DNA of 10,268 bases, from the NCBI GenBank assembly GCA_902494945.1, contig CABUVF010000070.1, positions 1 to 10,268 of the forward strand, written 5' to 3'. The position numbers and the translations under genes are program-made. Positions 1 through 5,776 of this stretch are shown piece after piece. The DNA is from an uncultured Collinsella sp. (GTDB lineage Bacteria; Actinomycetota; Coriobacteriia; Coriobacteriales; Coriobacteriaceae). Positions within the stretch are counted from its first letter, which is position 1. Every line of letters starts with the position of its first letter. Under the pieces are notes generated by a model that was given only the letters and a program-made list of their open reading frames with translations, did no database searches and was not told the origin of the DNA.

Positions 1-344
1 GCCATGGCGCCACGGGCGATATCGGAAGCTGTCACGTTAAAGACCGTCTTACAGTCGTTGGTGCCCAGCATGATCACAATGGCGTCCAGCGGCTTATGGG
101 CCTCGAGCAGCATCGGAAGCGCGCGAATGCCGTTGAGGTTAGTGTCCAGGTGGCACATATCGTCGCGCACCGTCGTGCGGCCGTTGAGCCCCTCCTCAAT
201 CACATGCCAGCCCTCGCCCAGATCACGCTGCGCCACGCCACACCAGCGCACATCCCGCGCATAGCGCACCGCGGTGCCGTCGCGCATACCAGCCGGATCG
301 TAACCATAGGTGTTGCTGTCGCCAAAGCATAGAACGTTTTTCAT
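1..344 (-). CDS. SGNH/GDSL-family esterase or acyltransferase, N-terminal part (gene runs off the window)
   Basis: Only the first 114 codons are present; the C-terminus, with the expected Asp-x-x-His catalytic block, lies outside. SGNH hydrolases cleave esters with a Ser-His-Asp triad. Visible motifs are block I FGDSNT (nucleophile Ser10), block II in EGLNGRTT (about residues 51-58), and block III LGTND (residues 93-97, with the oxyanion Asn96). The GLNGRTT plus IMLGTNDCK pattern resembles the single-domain arylesterase/acyltransferase branch that includes the Mycobacterium smegmatis acyltransferase. No signal peptide is seen, so it is probably cytoplasmic. The start at 344 is supported by a GGGGAG ribosome site about 6 bases upstream. 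It follows the terminator of the preceding minus-strand gene, so it probably has its own promoter, which I could not identify. Family assignment is firm; the substrate is unknown. Confidence 0.9.
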   Translation of the reverse strand, partial: MKNVLCFGDSNTYGYDPAGMRDGTAVRYARDVRWCGVAQRDLGEGWHVIEEGLNGRTTVRDDMCHLDTNLNGIRALPMLLEAHKPLDAIVIMLGTNDCKTVFNVTASDIARGAM

Positions 345-360
345 CGTAAGCTCCCCACTC

Positions 361-394
361 AATAAAAAGCCGACGGGAGCAGCCCCCGTCGGCT
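361..394 (-). terminator. Rho-independent terminator after the PARG-like gene
   Basis: A perfect 10-bp stem (368-377 with 385-394, arm AGCCGACGGG) has a 7-base loop. On the minus strand it is followed by a T-rich run (TTTTTATT, 361-368). It lies about 25 bases beyond the stop of the minus-strand gene ending at 420. The plus strand has no T-run after the stem, so it acts on the minus strand. Confidence 0.9.
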
Positions 395-419
395 CGGCAT
401 GTCGCATCACGCGCACAGT

Positions 420-1550
420 TTACAAGTATTTGCGCCAGTCGTCGTCATCCTCATCGTCCTCGGCAGCGGCCTGAGCCTGCTCGGCGGCACGGGCGGCCGC
501 AGCGCGGGCGGCAACCTGGGCATAGGACTCCTCGTTGCACTCGGGGAAGCTTGCCAACACGTGCTCGAACTTGGCGAAGTCCTCGTCCCAGCGCGTAGAG
601 GGCACAGCAAAGAAGACCTGCTTGACCTTAAAGTCGCCCGATGCGAGCTCCTTTCGGAAGAGCTCGGCCACGGCCTCGGCATCAAAACCGTTGTTGTCGC
701 AACCCCATGCGCCCAGCACGAGCTTCTCGCGACCCAGCTCGTCGCAGATGGCGAGCACAAAGCGGATACGGTCGCGCAGAGCGTCCAGCAGCGCATCGTC
801 GCTCACGCGGTACTCCTGGCGTGCGCGCTTGGCATTGGGCGCGGCGGCCACGATCACATCGGCATACGCGTGCACATGATTGCGGTCGAAACGCACCGCA
901 GGCACCACCAGCGCACGGTTGCGGTAGAGCTCGCAGTTGATATTGCGGCGGCGGTTCTCGCCGTACCATTTGCGCTGCTTATCGAGCACGTTGTACAGAT
1001 ACGAATCGGCACAGAGCGTGGCCTCCTGGCCCAGATAGCCCTGGATATAGCCGCCACCCGGGTTGGTGAACGAGGCAAAGGCGAGCACCGCCATGTCGCA
1101 GAACTGCGCATAGCCACGGCCGTTGTCCAGAATGGCCTGCGTGGCGGAGGCATCAAGCACGGTGACCTCGGGCAGGGTCGGAGCGGGCTCCTCGGCAGGC
1201 GCGGACTCGGTCTCTGCGGGTTCCTCGGCAGGCGCAGACTCGTCCGTGACCTCGGTCTCGACGGACGCAACCTCAGCGGCCTCGACCTCGGCGGACTCAG
1301 ACTCCTCGGCAACCGGCTCCTCGGCAGCCGCTACCTTCTGGGCCTTGGCCTTCATCGCCGCGACAAAACCGGCAGGCATACCGTCGAATTCGCGAACGCC
1401 GGCAAGCGAGCGCTCGATATCCTTGGCACACGCCTCGGACACAGTTGCCACGTGACGCTCGGCGGCCTTGGCGCGAGCCTCGCGCTTGGGGTTGGGCTGC
1501 CCTGCGCGGCCGGTTCTGCGGTTACGGTTCCTTTTGTCGACGTCTGCCAT
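420..1550 (-). CDS. Microbial-type PARG / TIGR02452 family protein with altered catalytic signature
   Basis: 376 residues. A basic N-terminus and short helical region (about 1-72) are followed by an Ala/Glu/Pro-rich linker (about 73-127) with a duplicated 11-residue unit. The macrodomain-like catalytic domain (about 128-335) comes next, then an Ala-rich helix and an acidic tail (EDDEDDDD). Family hallmarks are NPGGGY (164-168), the LC..S.LY stretch (179-186) and LGAWGC (279-284). Bacterial PARGs remove poly(ADP-ribose) and carry GGG-x(6-8)-QEE, the last Glu being catalytic. Here GGG (165-167) is followed by seven residues and then Q175-E176-A177, so that Glu is replaced by Ala. It may therefore bind ADP-ribose without hydrolysing it; this is inference. 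The start at 1550 has an AAAGGTG site about 8 bases upstream. No ADP-ribosyltransferase gene is visible nearby. The family call is strong, activity doubtful. Confidence 0.85.
   Translation of the reverse strand: MADVDKRNRNRRTGRAGQPNPKREARAKAAERHVATVSEACAKDIERSLAGVREFDGMPAGFVAAMKAKAQKVAAAEEPVAEESESAEVEAAEVASVETEVTDESAPAEEPAETESAPAEEPAPTLPEVTVLDASATQAILDNGRGYAQFCDMAVLAFASFTNPGGGYIQGYLGQEATLCADSYLYNVLDKQRKWYGENRRRNINCELYRNRALVVPAVRFDRNHVHAYADVIVAAAPNAKRARQEYRVSDDALLDALRDRIRFVLAICDELGREKLVLGAWGCDNNGFDAEAVAELFRKELASGDFKVKQVFFAVPSTRWDEDFAKFEHVLASFPECNEESYAQVAARAAAARAAEQAQAAAEDDEDDDDWRKYL
1189..1242. repeat. Intragenic direct repeat in the PARG-like gene linker
   Basis: Two near-identical 21-base copies (1189-1209 and 1222-1242, differing at one base) lie 33 bp apart, in frame. 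They encode two copies of ESAPAEEPA in the Ala/Glu/Pro-rich linker. This looks like an in-frame slippage duplication in low-complexity coding DNA. Confidence 0.75.
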
Positions 1551-1616
1551 AAGTGGTCACCTTTCCTATCGCTGCCGCTATCGGCTTTTTCCCATCCATG
1601 ATACCCCGCCGCGTAC

Positions 1617-1642
1617 AAAAAAGACGGCCCCGAAGGACCGCC
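1617..1642 (-). terminator. Rho-independent terminator after the BI-1 family gene
   Basis: On the minus strand an 8-bp stem (1623-1630 with 1635-1642, two G-U pairs) is capped by a stable TTCG tetraloop and followed directly by six T. It lies about 45 bases past the stop of the minus-strand gene ending at 1689, so the PARG-like gene downstream needs its own promoter between here and 1550. No convincing -35/-10 pair was found there. Confidence 0.92.
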
Positions 1643-1688
1643 TTTCGCATCGATTTACACGCACAGCAAGCATCGCGGCAATTCGCCG

Positions 1689-2384
1689 CTAGTCGCGACG
1701 ACCAAGGATATTCAGGATACGCAGGAACACGTTGATGATATCCACGAACAGGTTGGACGCCATGAGCACGGCGTTGGGCAGCGTGGGCGGCACCGTCGTG
1801 GCCACATAGGTGTCGTAGCCAATAAAACCGGCGAACACCACGATCACGATCAGGTCGGTAATAGACTGCGAAACACCCATAAACATCAGCACGATCTCGA
1901 CCAGGATCGTGGCAAGCAGAACGCCAAAACCGATGCCGTACACACGCTGGAAGAACCTGGGGAAGGTCACGCCCAGCGCGCCAAAGACAAAGGTGATGGC
2001 GGCGGTGGCGATAAAGGCGGTGTTGATGGTGGGCAGGTCGTAGTTGGCAAGGCCAAACGACGCGGTCAGGCCAAAGGTGCTCGCAAAGATCACGTAACCC
2101 GTGAGCGACAGGCCCACAGACTGCTTGCCCGCGGCAGCCGACATCATGACCATGCCGACGATGGTCAAAATAAACGAGCCAAAGACCAGCGGCAAAGCGG
2201 CGCCGCTCATCATCATGCGGGCAAACGCCATGGTGCTCGTAAAGTAGGCGCCGGCACCCATGGCGCAAAAGCCCAAAAAGATCAGGGCGGACATGACAAG
2301 GTTGTACGCACGCGGCGACATCTCCTTGGCACGGCTTGCACCGGTCTCGATGGGGCCGTTCTGATAGCCCTGGATATCATTCAT
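1689..2384 (-). CDS. Bax inhibitor-1 (BI-1/YccA-YbhL) family membrane protein
   Basis: 231 residues, the usual length for bacterial BI-1 proteins. After a soluble N-terminus (about 1-25) there are six clear hydrophobic helices (about 27-49, 60-84, 89-110, 119-140, 149-170, 174-196) and a seventh semi-hydrophobic C-terminal helix ending LGRRD. Family motifs are GFIGYDTY (187-194) and LFVDIINVFLRIL (212-224). Asp191 and Asp215, 24 residues apart, match the di-aspartyl pH sensor described in Bacillus subtilis YetJ, a pH-dependent calcium-leak channel. Function here is probably ion leak or stress tolerance; that is inference. The start at 2384 has an AAAGGAC site about 7 bases upstream. The gene ends at a strong terminator and looks monocistronic. 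Confidence 0.93.
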   Translation of the reverse strand: MNDIQGYQNGPIETGASRAKEMSPRAYNLVMSALIFLGFCAMGAGAYFTSTMAFARMMMSGAALPLVFGSFILTIVGMVMMSAAAGKQSVGLSLTGYVIFASTFGLTASFGLANYDLPTINTAFIATAAITFVFGALGVTFPRFFQRVYGIGFGVLLATILVEIVLMFMGVSQSITDLIVIVVFAGFIGYDTYVATTVPPTLPNAVLMASNLFVDIINVFLRILNILGRRD

Positions 2385-2443
2385 ACTTTCGTCCTTTCAG
2401 ATAGCGCCGCGACAGCAGCGCCTTAAGCGACAAGATTCCTGCC

Positions 2444-2449
2444 ATTGTA
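2444..2449 (-). promoter_or_regulatory. Possible -10 element for the BI-1 gene
   Basis: The minus strand reads TACAAT (5 of 6 match to TATAAT) about 60 bases before the start codon at 2384. The best upstream hexamer at 16-base spacing (GTAAGA) matches the -35 consensus poorly, so this is a tentative call. Confidence 0.3.
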
Positions 2450-2467
2450 CCCGAATGCCGTGCCCTC

Positions 2468-2806
2468 TTACCTGCGGCGCTCACCCTCGAGCGTGCGATC
2501 GAATGCCCACACCCACCAACGCATCAGATGAGCCTGCGAGCCATCCGGTCGTTCGCGCGCCTGGTCTTCCAGATACAACTCGGTCGCATGTCCGCCAAAA
2601 CGGACCCTATAGGTTGCCGTACGAATGCCGTGAACCGTCAGGCCAAACCCAGTGGTCGAGACAATCTCGTCAATCGTAAAGCACCGACCGTCGACCCAGC
2701 AGACGGTGACCGGCACGACCTGTCCGCCCGCGAGGATGCGAGCCACGACGTCCACATACTGCTTGTGCACGCGTCGAGTTTTGCCATCTGTCTGTCGATA
2801 TTCCAT
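2468..2806 (-). CDS. Small uncharacterised protein (112 aa)
   Basis: I do not recognise this protein with confidence. It is soluble, with no signal peptide or membrane segment. A basic N-terminus (about 1-20, rich in Arg and Lys) leads into an alternating beta-like core: VPVTVCWVDGRCFTIDEI (31-48), then YRVRFGGHATELYLE (66-80), then RWWVWAFDR (96-104), and an Arg-rich end. The pattern V.W.DGR.F.I ... R.GG...L..E ... W.V recalls small DUF6504-like domains, but that similarity is from memory and weak. I chose the ATG at 2806 because a good promoter places the transcript start at or next to it. An in-frame ATG at 2827 has no ribosome site and would lie upstream of the predicted transcript start. 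AGGAGG lies only 1 base before the chosen ATG, too close for ordinary use. It is divergent from pit. Confidence 0.72.
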   Translation of the reverse strand: MEYRQTDGKTRRVHKQYVDVVARILAGGQVVPVTVCWVDGRCFTIDEIVSTTGFGLTVHGIRTATYRVRFGGHATELYLEDQARERPDGSQAHLMRWWVWAFDRTLEGERRR

Positions 2807-2813
2807 GCCTCCT

Positions 2814-2843
2814 ATTATCGAACGCATGTTTGCATGTTGTAAA
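2814..2843 (-). promoter_or_regulatory. Sigma-70-type promoter giving a probable leaderless mRNA
   Basis: On the minus strand the -35 hexamer TTTACA (2838-2843, 5 of 6 to consensus) is followed by an 18-base spacer and the -10 hexamer GATAAT (2814-2819, 5 of 6). Only 7 bases separate the -10 from the ATG at 2806, so transcription should start at or within a base or two of the start codon. That arrangement is typical of leaderless genes in actinobacteria. Confidence 0.65.
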
Positions 2844-2994
2844 GCGAACAGGCTGTGGTTTTGGGGTGTTGGGGCGCGCGCACGTGTCCTCATGGTGTGT
2901 TAGCAAAAAGAACACCCACGGTCAACAGGGCTAATATTCATTTTTAGTGCCAAAAAATTCACTGTTCCCATCAGAACTCGGTAAAGAAACCCGC

Positions 2995-3026
2995 AGGAGG
3001 TGATACGATTTATCATGTTTCTGTAA
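2995..3026 (+). promoter_or_regulatory. Leader element before pit: strong anti-16S match and a three-codon frame
   Basis: AGGAGGTGAT (2995-3004) is fully complementary to the usual 16S rRNA tail. It is followed by ATG TTT CTG TAA (3015-3026), in the same frame as pit and ending 30 bases before the pit start. The sequence also forms a small inverted repeat (GTGATA, 3000-3005, with TATCAT, 3011-3016) that overlaps the ribosome-site match. The spacing from GGAGG to that ATG (14 bases) is longer than ideal. It could be a leader peptide, an operator, or chance. Confidence 0.3.
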
Positions 3027-3056
3027 CGTGCCTGCAAACTTCGAGAAAGCCCATAT

Positions 3057-4106
3057 ATGGACGTAACGTTCTCAACCTTCCTCGGCCAACTTGTGTCGAA
3101 CCCAGTCCTTGCCGTCACCGTGATCCTCGCGCTCGGCGCCATCTTCGTCAATGGATGGACCGACGCACCCAACGCCATCGCGACCTGCGTCACTACGCGT
3201 TGCATGCCCGCCCGCGCCGCTATTCTCATGAGTGCCGCATTCAACTTCCTTGGCGTGCTCATCATGACGCACTTTAACGCGAGCGTCGCCAACACCATCT
3301 CCCATATTGTCGACTTTGGCGGAAACAGCACCATGGCGCTCGCCTGTCTGTGCGCGGCGCTGTTCTCCATCGTCGTCTACGGCGCCACAGCGTCGCGTTT
3401 TGGCATCCCCACCTCGCAAAGCCACAGCCTTATCGCCGGCCTGACCGGTGCCGCCATCGCCCTCGGCGGTGCGAGCAGCGTCAACGTCCACGAGTGGATG
3501 AAGGTCATCTACGGCCTGGCGCTCTCCATCGGTCTGGGCTTTGTCATGGGCTGGGTCCTGTGCAAGCTCGTCTCGATTCTTTTCGCCGCCGCCAACAGGC
3601 GACGTGCCAATGTCTTCTTTAAATACGCTCAGATCGCGAGCGCTGCGGCCATGAGCTTTATGCACGGCGCGCAGGATGGACAGAAGTTCATCGGCGTGCT
3701 CTTTTTAGGCGTGGCCTTTGCCAGCGGCCAGACGAGCGTCGGCGATGCCGGCATCCCCATCTGGATTATGCTGCTATGCTCGGCCACCATGGGCATCGGC
3801 ACCAGCGTGGGCGGCGAGCGCATCATCAAGTCCGTTGGCCAGAGCATGGTCAAGCTCGAAAAGTACCAGGGCTTCTCCGCCGACCTGGCGGGCGCCGCGA
3901 ACCTGCTGCTTGCCACCCTTACCGGCATCCCCGTGTCCTCCACGCACATCAAGACCTGCGCCATCATGGGCGTCGGCGCCGTCAAGCGCCTTTCGGCCAT
4001 CAACTTCGGCGTCGTCAAGGACATGATGTTCACCTGGTTCTTCACCTTCCCCGCCTGCGGACTCATCAGCTTTGTCATGGCCAAGCTGTTCATGATGTTC
4101 ATCTAG
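3057..4106 (+). CDS. pit: PiT-family low-affinity inorganic phosphate transporter
   Basis: 349 residues, a compact member of the PiT family of cation-coupled phosphate permeases of the cytoplasmic membrane. Both halves of the family's inverted duplication are seen: GWTDAPNAIAT (33-43) in the N half and MHGAQDGQKFIG (202-213) in the C half. The IPTSQSHSL (117-125) and IPVSSTH (291-297) motifs match the phosphate-binding loops. About ten hydrophobic helices are visible, with a short basic cytoplasmic loop (about 180-190). The ATG at 3057 has only a weak GAGAAAG site about 8 bases upstream; a much stronger site at 2995 serves no long frame. It is followed after 67 bases by a PhoU-like DUF47 gene, the usual partner of bacterial pit genes, and the two probably form an operon. 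I found no convincing Pho box. Confidence 0.95.
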   Translation: MDVTFSTFLGQLVSNPVLAVTVILALGAIFVNGWTDAPNAIATCVTTRCMPARAAILMSAAFNFLGVLIMTHFNASVANTISHIVDFGGNSTMALACLCAALFSIVVYGATASRFGIPTSQSHSLIAGLTGAAIALGGASSVNVHEWMKVIYGLALSIGLGFVMGWVLCKLVSILFAAANRRRANVFFKYAQIASAAAMSFMHGAQDGQKFIGVLFLGVAFASGQTSVGDAGIPIWIMLLCSATMGIGTSVGGERIIKSVGQSMVKLEKYQGFSADLAGAANLLLATLTGIPVSSTHIKTCAIMGVGAVKRLSAINFGVVKDMMFTWFFTFPACGLISFVMAKLFMMFI

Positions 4107-4173
4107 TCAAAACGAGCGTCCACCCGGACCGCAAAACTTCGCCCACCCGTCTTCGCCTCGAAAGGACCCACTC

Positions 4174-4797
4174 ATGGCAAAGAAACCCGATTCGTTCTAC
4201 TTTGACAACTACGTCGCCTGCGCCGACCTTGCCGTCCAGGCCGCCGAGCTGCTTACCAAGATTTTCGAGAACTTCGATCCCGCGAAGATTCACGATATGC
4301 TCGACAAGATGCACGCGATCGAGCATGCGGCCGACAAGAAGCACCATGAGCTTGAGGACGCCCTGCTCACGGCCTTTATCACCCCGCTTGAGCGCGAGGA
4401 CCTGGATCTGATGAGCTGCTCGCTCGACACCGTGCTCGACCGTATCGAGGGCGTCGTGCAGCGCGTCTACTTCACCAACATCCAGAGCATCCATCCCGAC
4501 GCCATCGTCATCGCCCACAAGGTGACCGACGCCTGCCGCGCCATGAAGGACCTGATGGTCGAGCTGCCTAACTACCGCAAGTCCAAGACGCTGCGCGAGC
4601 TCGTCATCCAGATCAACACCATCGAGTCCGAGGCCGACGAGCTCTATATCAACGCCATGCGTAACCTGCACGTTAACGGCAAGGACCCGCTCGAGGTCAT
4701 CGCTTGGCGTGACGTGTACGCCTTCCTGGAGTACTGCGCCGACTGCTGCGAGAATGTGGCCGATGTCGTGGATTCGATTGTCATGAAGAACAGTTAA
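4174..4797 (+). CDS. DUF47 / TIGR00153 PhoU-like accessory protein of the PiT transporter
   Basis: 207 residues, all helical and soluble, the usual length for DUF47 proteins. These resemble PhoU and are commonly encoded next to pit, where they are thought to regulate the permease. Motifs are IEHAADKKHHE (49-59), FITPLEREDL (68-77), LDRIEGVV (88-95), TIESEADELY (149-158) and YCADCCENVADVV (187-199). ENVAD keeps an ExxxD metal-type motif. The ATG at 4174 has a GAAAGGAC site about 8 bases upstream. Codon use is strongly GC-ending, like pit and unlike the start of the nitroreductase gene that follows. The TAA stop abuts a long palindrome. Confidence 0.93.
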   Translation: MAKKPDSFYFDNYVACADLAVQAAELLTKIFENFDPAKIHDMLDKMHAIEHAADKKHHELEDALLTAFITPLEREDLDLMSCSLDTVLDRIEGVVQRVYFTNIQSIHPDAIVIAHKVTDACRAMKDLMVELPNYRKSKTLRELVIQINTIESEADELYINAMRNLHVNGKDPLEVIAWRDVYAFLEYCADCCENVADVVDSIVMKNS

Positions 4798-4802
4798 TTG
4801 GG

Positions 4803-4910
4803 GGTACGTGTCCCGGCGGCGAAGGGCCGGCACCTGTTTGCTTTCTCACTCCGGCTGCATGGCAGAGTCGTTCGAAAGTAAACAGGTGCCGGCCCTTCGC
4901 CTTACGTACC
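4803..4910. repeat. Long imperfect palindrome after the pit operon
   Basis: The inner arms (4818-4845 with 4874-4901) pair over 28 positions with a single G-T wobble. The first 22 pairs, 4818-4839 with 4880-4901, are perfect and GC-rich. The outer arms GGTACGT (4803-4809) and ACGTACC (4904-4910) pair across an asymmetric internal loop (8 bases against 2). The 28-base apical loop holds a small CTGC/GCAG hairpin. ATTGGG lies on both sides (4797-4802 and 4914-4919), one copy starting at the last base of the upstream stop codon. No T-run follows the stem, so it is not a standard terminator. It could be a dispersed intergenic repeat, a MITE-like insertion, or an RNase III-type 3' end. Confidence 0.85.
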
Positions 4911-4922
4911 ACCATTGGGAAC

Positions 4923-5049
4923 TTTGGCTGATAGATTTAGCGCGATGGGGGTTTGGCTGAAGGGACCTTTGGTATCCGTTCGGACACTTTGGCCCTTGAT
5001 GAGCGTTTGGCTGATTGCTGCTTTGGGTACTGTTTGGGTTACTTTGGGT
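4923..5049 (+). repeat. Array of TTTGG motifs upstream of the nitroreductase gene
   Basis: Eight same-strand TTTGG copies start at 4923, 4952, 4968, 4988, 5006, 5022, 5033 and 5043. Three of them are TTTGGCTGA (4923, 4952, 5006). The last three are TTTGGGT at 10-11 base spacing, about one helical turn. The region is C-poor (22 C in 160 bases from 4921 to 5080 by hand count) and T/G-rich. It sits in the 283-base gap between the DUF47 and nitroreductase genes and should contain the latter's promoter. No clear -35/-10 pair was found. Confidence 0.6.
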
Positions 5050-5080
5050 TTGTTTGATTTTTAATTGTTGGAGGGCTTGT

Positions 5081-5611
5081 ATGTCTTATTTGGATCTGGC
5101 TCGGTCTCGGTATTCTTGTCGCGAGTTTGAGAATCGTTCTGTTGAGCAAGCTGTGGTGGATGCCATTGTTGAGGCTGGGCGTATTGCTCCTTCTGCTTGT
5201 AATAATCATCCAGCCCGTGTGATGGTGCTGGATACGCCTGAGCTGTTGGAGAAGGCTGCTGCTTGTCAGCCTCGGTTTGCTCGTGATGGGTCTATCTTTG
5301 GAGCTCCGCTTGTCTTCCTTATTTGCAGCGTTACCGATGATGCTTGGGTACGCCCGTATGACCAGATGAATTCCAGTGAAATCGATACGTCCATCGTGTG
5401 CGACCAGATGATGATGGAGGCCACCGAGCAGGGCCTGGGAACGTGCTGGGTATGCCATTTTAAGCCTGAGGTGGCACAGGAGCAGTTCAATCTGCCCAAG
5501 GGCGTCTATCCCTATCACATGCTCGTCTGTGGCTATCCCGCCGACCACATCGCCGATCCCGAGCATCGCGAGGCTCGCACTATTCCCCTCTCCAACTTCC
5601 TCCTCAAGTAG
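5081..5611 (+). CDS. Nitroreductase family FMN-dependent oxidoreductase
   Basis: 176 residues, a short single-domain member of the NAD(P)H:FMN nitroreductase superfamily, usually a homodimer with FMN at the interface. Motifs are the N-terminal ARSRYSCREF (7-16, FMN-phosphate contacts), EAGRIAPSACNNHP (31-44), the central helix around CDQMMMEATEQGLGTCWV (107-124) and the C-terminal LVCGYP (148-153). It probably reduces nitro- or quinone-type compounds; the substrate cannot be read from sequence. The start at 5081 has GGAGGG (5070-5075) in front. An in-frame upstream ATG at 5015 would add a hydrophobic stretch unlike the family. Codon use changes sharply: by hand count the first 80 codons have 45 ending in T and 6 in C, the last 80 have 16 in T and 36 in C. 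A plus-strand terminator follows. Confidence 0.93.
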   Translation: MSYLDLARSRYSCREFENRSVEQAVVDAIVEAGRIAPSACNNHPARVMVLDTPELLEKAAACQPRFARDGSIFGAPLVFLICSVTDDAWVRPYDQMNSSEIDTSIVCDQMMMEATEQGLGTCWVCHFKPEVAQEQFNLPKGVYPYHMLVCGYPADHIADPEHREARTIPLSNFLLK

Positions 5612-5654
5612 TTTTTAGACATACCTTAAAATCTACCTTTTACCACGCGCCCTT

Positions 5655-5698
5655 CGCCGAGTTCTGTCCTATCGCATGCAGAGCTCGGCGTTTTGTTT
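5655..5698 (+). terminator. Rho-independent terminator after the nitroreductase gene
   Basis: A 12-bp stem (5655-5666 with 5679-5690, one T-G wobble, beginning CGCCGAG) with a 12-base loop is followed by TTTTGTTT (5691-5698). It lies 43 bases beyond the stop at 5611. Confidence 0.92.
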
Positions 5699-5718
5699 CC
5701 CAACCCGTATACAGCCAC

Positions 5719-5747
5719 AAAAAAGGAGCCCGCAGGTGCGAGCTCCT
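5719..5747 (-). terminator. Rho-independent terminator after divIVA
   Basis: On the minus strand a 10-bp stem (5724-5733 with 5738-5747, one wobble, arm AGGAGCTCGC) with a 4-base loop is followed by a run of T (5719-5724). It ends the division cluster and stands back to back with the terminator of the convergent nitroreductase gene. Confidence 0.92.
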
Positions 5748-5776
5748 CTTAAGGACACTAGATTGTAGCTCTGATG

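Noticed and set aside
399..1601. A 400-codon open frame on the plus strand opposite the PARG-like gene
   Set aside because: It is antisense to a gene with clear family motifs, its protein is Leu/Gly/His/Arg-rich with no recognisable domain, and it reads through the terminator hairpin. Long antisense frames are expected in GC-rich DNA.
2932..2937. TAATAT as a -10 element for pit
   Set aside because: No acceptable -35 hexamer at 16-19 bases upstream.
4099..4833. A 244-codon minus-strand frame opposite the DUF47 gene
   Set aside because: Antisense to a well-supported gene, with its start inside the palindrome and no supporting motifs.
4803..4910. Integron attC site, because of the imperfect palindrome with an asymmetric internal loop
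   Set aside because: The arms do not carry the GTTRRRY / RYYYAAC core sites, and there is no integrase or cassette pattern nearby.
4803..4910. Standard Rho-independent terminator
   Set aside because: No T-run follows the stem on either strand, and the stem is much longer than usual; kept as a repeat instead.
4923..5049. CRISPR-like array
   Set aside because: The repeated unit is only 5-9 bases with irregular spacing, and no cas genes are present.
5015..5080. N-terminal extension of the nitroreductase from an upstream in-frame ATG
   Set aside because: It would add a hydrophobic, Trp/Leu-rich stretch not found in the family and has no ribosome site; the ATG at 5081 has GGAGGG at good spacing.
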